A stretch of DNA of 64,000 bases from Agriotes lineatus (GCA_940337035.1 CALNHX010002670.1:1-64000); one strand, 5' to 3'; shown: positions 32,421-42,959, numbered from the stretch's first letter. Numbers and translations: made by a program. The notes: generated by a model not told the origin, from the letters alone.

Positions 32421-33081
32421 AACCACATTAGGTCATTGCGAGTCCAATCGCGACAGCATTCGACAACATTGGTCATTGGCAAGTACAAAAGCATATTCAG
32501 TTTTGTATTGCATCGCATGTAATCGACCGCAAGGAGCAGCGTTCCAATTTCGCAGCAACGCGTGGAACGAAGAGGGCACATGCGGTGCCCGTAACGAGAG
32601 GAAGGAAGACAGCAGACGGTAGATAGCCAAACGCCGAGTTTAGCGCCAAGTTCGTGCACGTGGGCATTGCAGCTGCAAGCCGGCAGTCTGCGGCGTCTCG
32701 TCCAGACCACAGTAACGAAAAGGAGGCACACCAATATCAATGTAAGCCTAATTTCCTATTTTTGTGATTTCCTATGCATAAATTTGGTTTATTTCGTCTG
32801 TGTTTGCACATGTGCATAATTTCAGCTGCGTATTATTGCGTAAACAAATGGTTTATGAGTCATATAAACATTTTAATTGCGTGAAATGCCAAGCTATTAC
32901 GTTTGTTAGCGATATCCCCTGCATGTTTCATACTGCAGTTACAAGTTAATCATCCCGCGTTGTACCGGGGTCGTTTTCTGCGTCGTAAGCTACAAGTTTC
33001 TCGCGTTGTTATCAAGCGCTGTCTGCGTTGTAAACAAAATTCCGTACCAGAGGCGTGCGAAAGGTTTTGTCATTAAAGAAT

Positions 33082-33163
33082 ATTTCAGATTCTGCAAGTA
33101 GTAAGGCTACCGCGCGTAGCATCTTGCTTGAAATATCACAGATAGCTAACCCGTTGGGTCCGC
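33082..33163 (+). repeat. 5'-leader copy of the coding repeat
   Basis: ATTTCAGATTCTGCAAGTAG and the following ~60 bases, including a counterpart of the DPLG-coding segment, match the repeats inside the ORF at 35318-35710. Here they lie ~100 bp upstream of the start codon and outside any gene frame. Confidence 0.85.
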
Positions 33164-33244
33164 GTACCAGAAGCGTACCAAATTCGCGCCAGTGGCGTGC
33201 GAAAAGTTAGTTCGATCTGTTAAATTGTTTTAATTTCAACAATT

Positions 33245-36200
33245 ATGGATCCGCTTGTAAGAGTACGTGGCTCTATCAAAGGCAAGCTTACGCGTTTTGC
33301 AAGTCACGTGCAATCTTTGCAAACGATTCATGATGAAGATCAATTTTTACCTAGTACTCAAATTATTGAATTGCAAAAAAGATTGGATGCTATAGCCACC
33401 GTGTTATCAGAATATTATGAGGTTCATGAACAAATTTTAGACACCAGTAAGGATACAGAATCTGAAATGCAGCAACAAGTCGAATTTGAAAACTCTTATT
33501 TTCGTGCAATCTCACAAGCTGAATATTTGATTAATGAATACAACAAGCAATCTGATGTTGCACCAGATCGTTCTGGATCTCCTAACGGTAGCGTAAGATC
33601 AACGCATTCAAATTGCAGTTCACATTGCAATAATCAAGCTGTACGCCTTCCTGCCATTTCGATTCCCAAATATTCAGGGAACGTGTCAGAATGGTTGGAG
33701 TTTCGTGAGATTTTTATTAGTTTAATTCATGAGAATCAAGCGTTAACTAATATTCAAAAGCTGCATTACTTAAAGGCTAGTTTACAGGGTGATGCAAGCC
33801 AAATTATAAAAAGTTTAGAGTTTACTGCGAGTAATTATACTCTAGCTTGGGATGCATTGTGCAACCGATACAATGATCAAAAAATTCTGGTTCATAACCA
33901 CCTCAAGGCTATTTTTGAACTTGAATCTTGCAGTAAGGAATCTGCAACTAAATTACGTACGATTAGCGATATGTTATTCAAACATTTTGCAGCAATCAAA
34001 TCATTAGCTACCGAAAGCGAGCTTCTTGATTTTGTTATAATTTATGTAGTTTCTAAAAAACTGGACCCCACTACATTTCGTGAATGGGAGGTCCTTAGAA
34101 ACCGGTCAAGTTCTGACCTGCCTAATCTTGATGAGTTCAAGGAATTCTTACAAAATACAGCGAATCTTCTAGAAACTCTGGAAGTAAAAGATAGCAAGCT
34201 TGTACCCGAAAAATCTTCCAAGGTACATTCGAAATCATTTGTGTCAGGTACCCCTTCGTGTCCACTTTGTAAAGGATCTCATTCCTTGTACAAATGCGAT
34301 AAGTTTGTCAAGCTGTCTGTTCTTGACAGAAAGTCAAAGGCAAAAGAGCTCCGCGTATGCTTTAATTGCCTAACTCAGGGTCACCTTGCGAGCCTCTGTA
34401 GCTCCAAATATACGTGTAGAAAGTGCAAATCAAGGCACAACACACTTCTTCATGAGGATAAATTTCAAAATGCTTCTTCTAGTCAACCAGGATCTGCGAT
34501 GTCGGCAGAAACCCCTGTTGAGCTAAACCAATCGATTTCGGCATTCTGTTCGAATGCTTTTCAGGTACTCTTACCTACGGCTACCGCTAAACTCATCGCT
34601 GATGATGGTACGCCTCACGTTGTGCGAATCCTGCTGGATTCCGGTTCCCAATCGAACTTCATACGTTCAGATTTGTGTAAAAGGTTGAAGCTTCCAACTC
34701 GCGAAGTCAACGTTACTGTTTCTGGCTTAAGTAAAGCCACTTCTCAAATCAAGGCTAGGTGTGATATCAAGCTGCAAGCCCCTCACACTTCATACGGCAT
34801 TGGCCTATCCTGTCTTGTTCTCGATGAGATTACGGGTGTTACCCCAAGTTTTCGCGTCCAGCGAAACAGCTTCAAGGTTCCTGATAACATCAAGTTATCA
34901 GATCTGTCCTACGACCAACCGGGCACCATCGACATTCTGATTGGTTCGCCCATTTTCTGGCAGCTCCTTTGTATTGGACAAATTGGTCTAGGCCCAAATC
35001 TTCCCATCCTCCAAAAGACTCGTTTTGGTTGGATTGTTTCTGGCCCTACAGGCCCTCCTTCTGCGTACCCTGTACAGTGCAATCTTGGCACGATCGAGGA
35101 TGCTTCTGATCCCATTGCTAGGTTTTGGCAACTCGAACATTACCCAGAGGAAAAGGTCCGCACAAATGAAGAGAACGCCTGTGAGGCAGATTTCGTGCAA
35201 AATACTCAACGAGAAGCGAATGGTCGATTCGTTGTCTCTATCCCTTTCAAGAAGCCTGTAGAGGTATTGGGTGATTCATTGCAAATCGCTCAAAAAAGAT
35301 TCTTATCAGTAGAGACTATTTCAGATTCTGCAAGTAGTAAGGCTACCACGCGTAGCATCTTGCCTGAAATATCCCAGATTTCAGATTCTGCAAGTAGTAA
35401 GGCTACCACGCGTAGCATCTTGCCTGAAATATCCCAGATTTCAGATTCTGCAAGTAGTAAGGCTACCACGCGTAGCAGCTTGTCTGAAATTTCCCAGATA
35501 GTTGACCCGCTGGGTCTGTCAAGCCTTTGGTGGCACGGTCCCACCTGGCTAAGCGAAAGTGAGGCATCTTGGCCTACTTCCATGTTCAATATTTCAGATT
35601 CTACAAGTGGTAAGGCTACCAATCGTTGCAGCTTGTCTGAAATATCCCATATTTCAAATTCTACAAGTAGTAAGGCTACCAAGCGTAGCATCTTGTCTAA
35701 AAGATCGCAGATATTTGACCCGCTGGGTCTGTTAAGCCTTTGGTGGCATGGTCCCACCTGGCTAAGCAAAGGCGAGGCATCTTGGCCTACTTCCAAACAT
35801 ATTCGTGCTGAGCTTCCAGAATTCAAAAAAGAAGTTCAGAGTCTTCCTGTAACCTCTGTTGAACCATTTCCGTTCAATCAGTATTCAAGCTTCGCTCGCT
35901 TACAACGAGTTACAGCTTATTGTTTTGTCATAAAGGCAGTGCACCTTGAATTGGTCGCTGATCTTTCTACTGAAGCCTTTTTAATGGCTTTTCGCCGGTT
36001 TGTGGCTCGACGAGGCAAACCGCTCCATGTCTACTCAGACAACGGCACTAACTTTGTAGGCGCTAATTCCGAGTTAATCGAATTAGGCAATTTTCTCGCG
36101 GAACAAAACCCTTCTATTTCCGAATCAGTCGCGAACGACGGAGTAGCTTGGCATTTTATACCCGCGCACAGTCCCCACTTTGGCGGATTGTGGGAGGCCG

Positions 36201-36736
36201 GAATCAAGTCCTCCAAACATCACATACGTCGCGTTATAGGTAACGCTAGTCTAAATTATGATGAATTTAGCACTTTGTTGGCACAGGTGGAAGCGACCTT
36301 AAACTCCCGACCCCTGTCCCCTTTGTCCTCTGATCCAAACGACCTTCAGCCTTTGACTCCTGCTCATTTCCTGATTGGTCGTCCGTTGGTGTCACTGCCT
36401 GATCCCAACGTAACTGAGATAGCCGAGTCTCGGCTGTCTAAATACCAGAGAATACAACAACTACACCAGAATGTGTGGAAAAGATGGAGCAAGGAGTACA
36501 TCTCTGAACTCCAACAGCGCACCAAATGGCGCACGCATCTTTCGGACCTCCAGCCTGGTTCCATGGTCCTCATCAAGGATGACAATCTACCCCCTCTGAA
36601 GTGGAGGTTAGGCCGGGTCACCGAGCTGCACCCTGGCCTTGACGGCGTTACGCGTGTGGCGTCAGTGAACACTGTGTCAGGGATCGTGAAGCGATCCTTC
36701 GCCAAATTGTGCCCGCTACCTAGTGTTGTGAACTAG
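33245..36736 (+). CDS. BEL/Pao Gag-protease-integrase polyprotein lacking reverse transcriptase
   Basis: 1163 codons from ATG 33245 with no interruption. Order: Gag of the DUF1759 type (~1-330, with LPAISIPKYSGNVSEWLEF); zinc knuckles CPLCKGSHSLYKC (~338) and CFNCLTQGHLASLC (~371); protease of the DUF1758 type with LLDSGSQSNFI (~461) and DILIGSPIFW (~561). At ~692 the frame enters five 20-residue repeats (SDSASSKATTRSILPEISQ type) in blocks of three and two. Each block is followed by DPLGL-x2-LWWHGPTWLS. In complete elements DPLGL lies near the RT/RNase H boundary and WWHGP lies beyond RNase H, so these enzymes have been deleted in frame. A second deletion fuses FARLQRVTAY to KAVHLELV, removing the integrase HHCC and first Asp. 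The rest of integrase (YSDNGTNFVGAN, HFGGLWEAGIK) is intact. Confidence 0.92.
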   Translation: MDPLVRVRGSIKGKLTRFASHVQSLQTIHDEDQFLPSTQIIELQKRLDAIATVLSEYYEVHEQILDTSKDTESEMQQQVEFENSYFRAISQAEYLINEYNKQSDVAPDRSGSPNGSVRSTHSNCSSHCNNQAVRLPAISIPKYSGNVSEWLEFREIFISLIHENQALTNIQKLHYLKASLQGDASQIIKSLEFTASNYTLAWDALCNRYNDQKILVHNHLKAIFELESCSKESATKLRTISDMLFKHFAAIKSLATESELLDFVIIYVVSKKLDPTTFREWEVLRNRSSSDLPNLDEFKEFLQNTANLLETLEVKDSKLVPEKSSKVHSKSFVSGTPSCPLCKGSHSLYKCDKFVKLSVLDRKSKAKELRVCFNCLTQGHLASLCSSKYTCRKCKSRHNTLLHEDKFQNASSSQPGSAMSAETPVELNQSISAFCSNAFQVLLPTATAKLIADDGTPHVVRILLDSGSQSNFIRSDLCKRLKLPTREVNVTVSGLSKATSQIKARCDIKLQAPHTSYGIGLSCLVLDEITGVTPSFRVQRNSFKVPDNIKLSDLSYDQPGTIDILIGSPIFWQLLCIGQIGLGPNLPILQKTRFGWIVSGPTGPPSAYPVQCNLGTIEDASDPIARFWQLEHYPEEKVRTNEENACEADFVQNTQREANGRFVVSIPFKKPVEVLGDSLQIAQKRFLSVETISDSASSKATTRSILPEISQISDSASSKATTRSILPEISQISDSASSKATTRSSLSEISQIVDPLGLSSLWWHGPTWLSESEASWPTSMFNISDSTSGKATNRCSLSEISHISNSTSSKATKRSILSKRSQIFDPLGLLSLWWHGPTWLSKGEASWPTSKHIRAELPEFKKEVQSLPVTSVEPFPFNQYSSFARLQRVTAYCFVIKAVHLELVADLSTEAFLMAFRRFVARRGKPLHVYSDNGTNFVGANSELIELGNFLAEQNPSISESVANDGVAWHFIPAHSPHFGGLWEAGIKSSKHHIRRVIGNASLNYDEFSTLLAQVEATLNSRPLSPLSSDPNDLQPLTPAHFLIGRPLVSLPDPNVTEIAESRLSKYQRIQQLHQNVWKRWSKEYISELQQRTKWRTHLSDLQPGSMVLIKDDNLPPLKWRLGRVTELHPGLDGVTRVASVNTVSGIVKRSFAKLCPLPSVVN
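35318..35710 (+). repeat. five in-frame copies of a 60-bp repeat inside the BEL ORF
   Basis: Units at 35318, 35378 and 35438 are consecutive. Units at 35591 and 35651 form a second block after an intervening ~90-bp module, and that module is itself repeated after the second block. The first three units are nearly identical, pointing to recent amplification. Confidence 0.9.
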
Positions 36737-36920
36737 TGCGTTAGCGTTCAGCGCAGTTTTCGTAAAGCCTTTTGGCTCCCCATTGTTCGGGTTTTCTTGT
36801 ACTAGATTAAGATCCATGTACTATTATGCTTTGTATATATGTGTGTTCATGTTACATGTTTTACTCTAGCTTTTACATGTCAACTCTGTACTGTTTTATT
36901 TGAAAGGTTACCCTTTCCAA

Positions 36921-36931
36921 GGCGGGCGGTA
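36921..36931 (+). promoter_or_regulatory. polypurine tract of BEL/Pao element
   Basis: GGCGGGCGGTA directly precedes the 3' LTR, in the position of the plus-strand primer. Confidence 0.65.
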
Positions 36932-37256
36932 TGTTAAGGACTTTATAAACTTTTGCCGCCTCTCTTACATTCTGAATTCGTACTGTGCGCAGTAGACTGC
37001 CTCGCCGGCATCCGATTCCAAAAACACTTACGTTTCATCTGTCAAAGTGGCAGCATGCAAACCGGTCCGCACTCCGAAAGCTAATTCTTTGTAAATGTTA
37101 AACTGTTCGTGTTAATTTATGGCAATAAATTACTACCTTCGCTTTTCAACGTGTGTATAATTCAGTGAAACCTACAATCATACAGTCCACAAATTCCAAG
37201 GCGAGCTGGCGATCAGCGGTTTTCCAGATAGCGAAAAACTGAGAAGGCTACAAACA
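36932..37256 (+). repeat. 3' LTR of BEL/Pao element
   Basis: Begins TGTTAAGGAC and ends CTACAAACA. The following ~30 bp resemble the primer-site leader found after the 5' LTR. Confidence 0.92.
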
Positions 37257-37289
37257 TTGTACCTTCGATCCTGATTAGTGCTCAAACAA

Positions 37290-40200
37290 GTACATTAAAC
37301 ATTTTCATGGACAAATATTGACAAGTTAAAGAAAAAAATTAAGCCCCGGGGGCTCTGCTCCCAGACCCCATACTGTATATCCCCACTCCCCAATCTTGTA
37401 AATATGTGAATATCCTGTTCTACTGTTTTTAAATTCAGGTCAATTTATGTCAGATGTAAAATGCCAACGTAAATTTTACTGCCGACAAATTTAACAAAAT
37501 AATCAAAGCCCTCTAGACTTCTAGAGGACACAAATTATCGATTATACAGTAGGTAGTAATTCAGCTGTTGCAATTTCCACCTTTAATCTTTCACTTAGTA
37601 TCAGATTTTTCAGGGCATTCTACACAGCAAAAGAAACCTTTGTTATTTTATAATTTATACCAAAGGAACAATACATGTGGAGGAAATTGCTAGGTAAAAT
37701 AATATTATCTATTGATTGACTTGTTATGTTTCGTTTTCTTATATAAGTTACAATAATATGCTAAAATACATATGTATAAACTGTTTTTAATATTGTAATG
37801 GTTTTTAGTGTAAGGGTTTGATATCAGATTAATTATTTTTTTTAAGAATGCAGTATTAAATTACACAGATGAATTTAAGTATTAGAAGGATATCGAAATT
37901 ATTATGTATTTGGTAAAGAAATGAAATAGAATTAAAATTCAATTGCATGATGCTTTATAAGAAACAAAGATTCTAACATAATTTAATTATTATCTGAAAT
38001 AAAGTGGAGGATTAATAACAAATACCTATTCGAGAAATATCATTCAACATAGTGGGTGTTAAATAAATATGATACAGATTATATAGAGTGTTGGACTTTA
38101 CAATATATGCAAAACAATATCACTAAGGAAATAATAATAATTATTAGTATGTAAAATAATTTGGTACAAAAAACATATAATACCTTTGTAAGCGGCTACA
38201 TTTCTAAACTAAACCCTTTGTGCAAGCCTTCGATTGGCGTAGTTCCGGAATTATATTTGCACTCGTCCAATTCGCACCTTGTAACATAAATTTTATAATA
38301 TTGTAGAACCAGGTTGTTTTTGACAGGAGATGAAGCTTCGTGGTTGCAATAAGATGTGATGGGGAAAGGTCAGGCCTAACCTCCCCTTTAAAGACAATCT
38401 TGGCCTATGTCTCATCACAAATGAACATACTTCAGTAGTTAAAAATATATTGAAGTAATTAACAAATACAAATCCTTATATATGATGTGTCGTGTTTTTT
38501 AACCTACTATTGACATAGACAAAAAAAAACACCACAATTTGCAATTAATGTAGCGTAAGTACACAAAGTGTGTGAAATATGATCCAGTGCAGGTCTCATA
38601 ACGCAAAGGTTTGCGAAATGCTTCCTGATAGTAATTGCAACCTGACCCAGTAACTTGACGTAATGTGCCGAGTTTTGTATACAAATAACTTATCTAGCAT
38701 ACGTTGAACTAGTTTTATATCTTAATTAAACGCACTTTCGTGTCCATATGATTTTCACTACATTTTGCTAAGCTGTCTGGTCCATGATCAAACACTAGTT
38801 TGAACACTGTTTATAAAAAGTTTTAATCTGTTTGGAATGTAAAGGGTTGCGAATTAAACTAAAATTTGCGAGAAGAGAATTAAAATAAAATTTTAAAAGA
38901 TTTAAAGATGTGGAGATAGTAAGGAGAAAGAAAATGGATGTGGTGAGAGTGCCATATGTAATACAGTTATAATTTATAAAAGCAATTTCTGGAATTGGAT
39001 GCAGAACTAAGTTTATTATCAATCAATTACATCATATGAATTGAATAGCAGGGAATGGTTTTTCTGGAAGTGGTTTACATCGAGATTGTTAGCAGAGTGA
39101 GCATCTTATGATGTGGATAGGTTTTTCATCTATTGGAGTTCTAATTCGCCAAGCTTGTTATTGAAGTGACATCTTGTAACTTACATCTAGTTGAGATTCG
39201 TGATACTAGGTCGTTGGTGGCTTTAGCATTTTGGAGGGAAGACGTGGAAGGCATTTGCTGCTGATCAGCAGTTCTGTTGGAGAAAAGTGGTAGGGGCCTG
39301 GTCGTGTTTGGCTGGGAAGTCTCTGCGGTTTCTGGTGTTTTGTTGAGTTCGTATTGGGATTTGTCTGGACGTTGGGAGATTTCTGTGAGACTGCCGGATG
39401 CGTTTGGTTTGGTAAAGGAGAGTATCGAGGTCCATGGACACGTGACAGGCTACAGGTATTTATGTAAAAACTGAAAGAAAAATATAGAAAGAGGGAAGTG
39501 AGGTAATTTTAAAGAGGGGAGTACTTACTATTTCATATTTGTTGAATGACACGTAATGTAACGAGGAGGTATTTGTAATTGATTTTGCACTTGCATAATT
39601 TAAAGTGACAGTGACAGACGTACAAGTTGTCACGAAATTAAAAAAAGGAATAAAAGCAGTCTTAATTATGAGCGAATCTGACTTGTGTTTTCAGTTAAGA
39701 GTAAATGTTTTCTACTGGAGCTAGAGATATTTACTAATATTGATAATTCATAATTTATAAAAGGGTAAATGAGTTACTTAAATTCATTTTAAAAGAGAAT
39801 TGATTGAAAATAAACTAAAGTATAGTAAAAGTCAGACGTAATAGCTAAAGAATGATAATTATTGTTGTAACATTTACAAAAATAAAGACCATCATAACAT
39901 AGTTAATTATAACAATATGTACGTTTTTTATTACAGAGGTGACAAATTTTGGGCCGAGCATATGGAAAAAAAATTGTGCGAGTTTTACATGAAATCGCTA
40001 TTGCCAGAACCAGTTGACTCCAGGAGATCTCATAAAAAAAACATTAGATGTGCTTACATGCCTTGATTTCTGCCGTTCACAAATTGTTGTAAATTTGATG
40101 TTTACACAGTAACAATTTTTTATGTCTTTACTGTGTTTATTATACAGAAAAACAAAATTTCATTAATTTCGGCGGATATAATGACAAATCTATCTTCAAA

Positions 40201-41492
40201 GTAAAATCAGCATTCGAAATGAAGAACGATAGTAATCTGTTGACGTTTCATGTTTCGTGTTTAGCTCAGAAGGCTAAAAATCCGTCTACCTGAGCAGAGC
40301 GCAATGGGGCATTTTGGTACCGTGTTTGGTAATTTTGTTAGATTTAGATACGGTTTTCCCATGATTCCGGGTTTAAATAATGTCAAAGTATATTGTCAAT
40401 ATTGATTTTGGTAGACTATTAATTGTATTTATACACCGACATTTCAATATAATAATTAACAAAAACATGAAAAAAAAAGAAATATACACGGTTTTCATAC
40501 TTAAGTCGGCACTATTGCTAACTTTGTTATTATTGGAGCTACAACATCAGTTAAGTAGGCAAACTAGTAGTATTTTTTTTGCTAATTACGATGGTGAAAA
40601 CGGAATCAAAATGGAACAATTTTTTTATTTACCATTTTTTTAAAACTCCCCAATCACTGAGTTAAAATTAAAATAGTTTTACTCTGAAAACGTATTCCCG
40701 CCTATGGAATATTTTAATTTAAGAGCACAAAACACAGAAAACACCTTTGAAATGCAATCCAACAAAAACTGCATAGGTACTAATAAAACTTCTAGTTAAC
40801 ATCTGGTCACTAACGTACCTTATCAATCGAGGTAGGTAAGTTATTGACCACATGTTTTTGTGCAAGAACTTTGGGTTATACTTGTGAACTTGTGTCTTTC
40901 ACCTTTAACTTACGATTGGTGACCGAGCGGCTTGTCAAATTTAGGGGAGGCAAATGATTGAAAAAATATACGATTAAAAGAAAAACGATCAATAGAAAAG
41001 TGGTTCAGTTTGGTGAGCTCTTATCACTGGCTAAAATTATTACGTGGACTTCCATAACACCCTGTATACCCGTTGGTTTGTTGAATGTTCACCTTGATAA
41101 CTTGATATTCATGTCACGCTAACGAAGCTGCTTTTAGAGATAGAAAGCCACACATTATTCAAAGTGTAATATATTTTCTTGTATGCACTTTATTAAAATT
41201 CCAAAACGGTTTGTATTTTTAGTTTTTCATAAAATGATATGATTCTATGGATATGAATAAGATCAAATAAACTACAATAATGTCATTATGTATCGAGCAA
41301 ACACAAAATTGGTTAACGCTACCATTGAGTTACGTCATAACATTTATTAAAGTTTTTTCCACAATTTGACAGAATAAATAAATAATTTAAACACAGTGTT
41401 GCAAGGTTGTATATTTTGCGCCTAATAACCGTAATAAATTCTGAAGGCGTATCTACAAAGGATATACTATAATTTGCTATAATGATAAAATA
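37290..41492. other. intergenic, no recognised gene
   Basis: Mostly AT-rich. A small GC-rich hairpin, AGCCCCGGGGGCT with following CTCCCAGACCCC, occurs at 37342-37370. Short frames (38499-38684 on -, 39277-39474 and 40380-40643 on +) show no family motif or exon signals. One MITE-type end (AACACCCTGTATAC) lies at about 41057. No gene is supported. Confidence 0.5.
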
Positions 41493-41772
41493 ACGGGTGT
41501 TTTTTATTTAATTTGACGTCGAAATGGGTTGAAAATATTCATTGTGAACATGCTGAAAAACATACCTAACCTTACTTTTGTAATTATACATGAAAGTATT
41601 CAAATCCAAACTAAACAATAAATTTACACCAAATGAAAATAAACAAACACACTTAATAAACAGTAATTAGCAATTAATAGTTAGAAAATCTAATTATAAA
41701 AGTAAGATTAGGTACATTTACAACGAACGTTTGCAGCCAACTTTGACGTCAAATTTAAAAAAAAACACCCTT
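41493..41772. mobile_element. TA-flanked mariner-type MITE
   Basis: Ends ACGGGTGTTTTTTATTTAAT and its imperfect inverse (AAATTTAAAAAAAAACACCCTT), with a matching TTTGACGTC just inside both, are flanked by TA. Second, inner inverted repeats (ACCTTACTTTTGTAATTAT and ATTATAAAAGTAAGATTAGG) show a foldback body. 280 bp, no coding. Confidence 0.82.
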
Positions 41773-41825
41773 TATAACATAACACAAGTACCTATACGGT
41801 ATTAGAACATAAAACAGCAACTATA

Positions 41826-42003
41826 GGTAACATATTTAACACGCTCATAATTTTCACAGATAACCCTAAATTTTGTTTGTTTGTTTGTTATGAATAAGGT
41901 TTAGGCATGCGGAGTGAAACAATCCATTTAACAAATTTAGAACATTACTTTTTTAGAATTAAGCGTTATCTGTGAAAAATTATGAGATGTTAAATGTGTT
42001 GCC
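41826..42003. mobile_element. palindromic MITE, ~39-bp inverted ends
   Basis: GGTAACATATTTAACACGCT with TCATAATTTTCACAGATAAC on the left is mirrored by GTTATCTGTGAAAAATTATG and following bases on the right. 178 bp, no coding. Confidence 0.8.
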
Positions 42004-42090
42004 TATCTAACATGTGAGCAAACGAAAATGAAATCCAGCTTGGCTTTGAAATATTTGTTTTATGAATAATATGTTGGTGGCACTGTAAGT

Positions 42091-42184
42091 CTATGTCAAA
42101 TTCGAGATATACAGGTTAGGTTTTCCGTCAGGTTTGATACAAACTGACACAAAACCTAACCTGCTAACCTCGAATTTTACATAG
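42091..42184. repeat. palindrome abutting the 5S-derived element
   Basis: CTATGTCAAATTCGAGATAT and ACAGGTTAGGTTTT are mirrored by AAAACCTAACCTGCTAACCT and CGAATTTTACATAG. A half copy of the left arm occurs at 23527-23567, so the sequence is dispersed. Confidence 0.8.
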
Positions 42185-42428
42185 ACACGTTCGATCAGTA
42201 GAGTTAAGCAACGCTCTTTCTGGTCAGAACTTGGATGGGAGTTCCGTGGCTGCTTCTCTCGGCGCCTCGTGATACGGCTGTCACGGAAATAGTTGGTCCC
42301 GGACGTCATAATAACATCATGACAGTCGTTAGTGGGGTTAGAAGTCCCCATAAAATGTACAGTGACGCCTATAATTGGTCTAACGGCTGTTGGCTGAGTA
42401 CCTAAATAAAATTTAAAAAAATAAAAAA
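42185..42428 (+). repeat. 5S rRNA-derived SINE (SINE3 type)
   Basis: CGATCAGTAGAGTTAAGCAA followed ten bases later by GGTCAGAACTTGGATGGG matches the second half of animal 5S rRNA, covering the internal pol III promoter. After TTGGATGGGAG the sequence departs completely from 5S, and it ends in an A-rich tail (AAATAAAATTTAAAAAAATA). This is the structure of a 5S-headed SINE rather than a 5S gene. The first ~35 bases of 5S are absent or replaced by the adjoining palindrome. Confidence 0.75.
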
Positions 42429-42474
42429 GCTATAGTATGATCAAAAATTGTTTTCATCTAGTATTGCTATGGAA

Positions 42475-42575
42475 TAGTTCCTAATTTATGAATGCAATTA
42501 TAAGCCACTTAAAAATCAAATGACAAATTTGACATTTAAATATAAATGTAGTTGCATTCATAAATTAAGAAGGCT
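42475..42575. repeat. hairpin MITE related to the one upstream of SRP72
   Basis: TTCCTAATTTATGAATGCAA is mirrored by TTGCATTCATAAATTAAGAA. The interior and left flank (GTATTGCTATGGAATAGTTC) match 46450-46530, so both belong to one family. Confidence 0.75.
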
Positions 42576-42959
42576 ACTAGAATCATATACAAAATAAACA
42601 GGTTATAATCATAATAATATAGTTCTTTTTCATATAAATTGAAGACACTATTAATTAAAATACACTGGGTTGATGATATTGACCCAGAATAATCTAAAAT
42701 TTAAAATGAATAAGAATAGTAACAGTAACAATAACAATAAGTAAAAAAATAACACTTCTGTTTCGCATGTTTAACGTCAACTCAGTTGTCAAAAAATAAA
42801 AAGTAAAAAATTAATGTTATCTTCTATTACAATCACTTTTATATGTACTTTAGCATCTACAAAGCGGTGGACGTGTATGATGACGTACTGTTTACAGTGT
42901 AACAATTTATTTTATATTGTAGGTACCTATGTACAATTGTGTTCAAATAAATCTGTGAC

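Larger units (their letters stand above)
32000..37256 (+). mobile_element. BEL/Pao LTR retrotransposon, non-autonomous (no reverse transcriptase)
   Basis: Direct LTRs starting TGTTAAGGAC lie at 32000-32330 and 36932-37256. The primer-site sequence TTGGTCCTTCGAGCCGG follows the first, and a purine-rich GGCGGGCGG precedes the second. A single 1163-codon frame encodes Gag, zinc knuckles, protease and the C-terminal half of integrase, but no reverse transcriptase or RNase H. No clean target-site duplication is visible. After the right LTR the sequence TTGTACCTTCGATCCTGATTAG resembles the primer site and leader again, so either the LTR is ~30 bp longer than stated or a second element once lay in tandem. 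Confidence 0.93.

Noticed and set aside
32381..32740. Minus-strand 119-codon frame in the BEL leader
   Set aside because: It lies antisense to the leader and primer-site repeats and shows no family motif.
35290..35826. 178-codon minus-strand frame with leucine-rich repeats
   Set aside because: It is the reverse complement of the in-frame 60-bp repeats of the BEL ORF and has no independent support.
39277..39474. 65-codon G-rich frame as a gene
   Set aside because: No start context, splice signals or recognisable motif; probably a chance frame in G-rich sequence.
42190..42245. 5S rRNA gene
   Set aside because: Only the second half of 5S is recognisable and the 3' part diverges into a SINE body with an A-rich tail.
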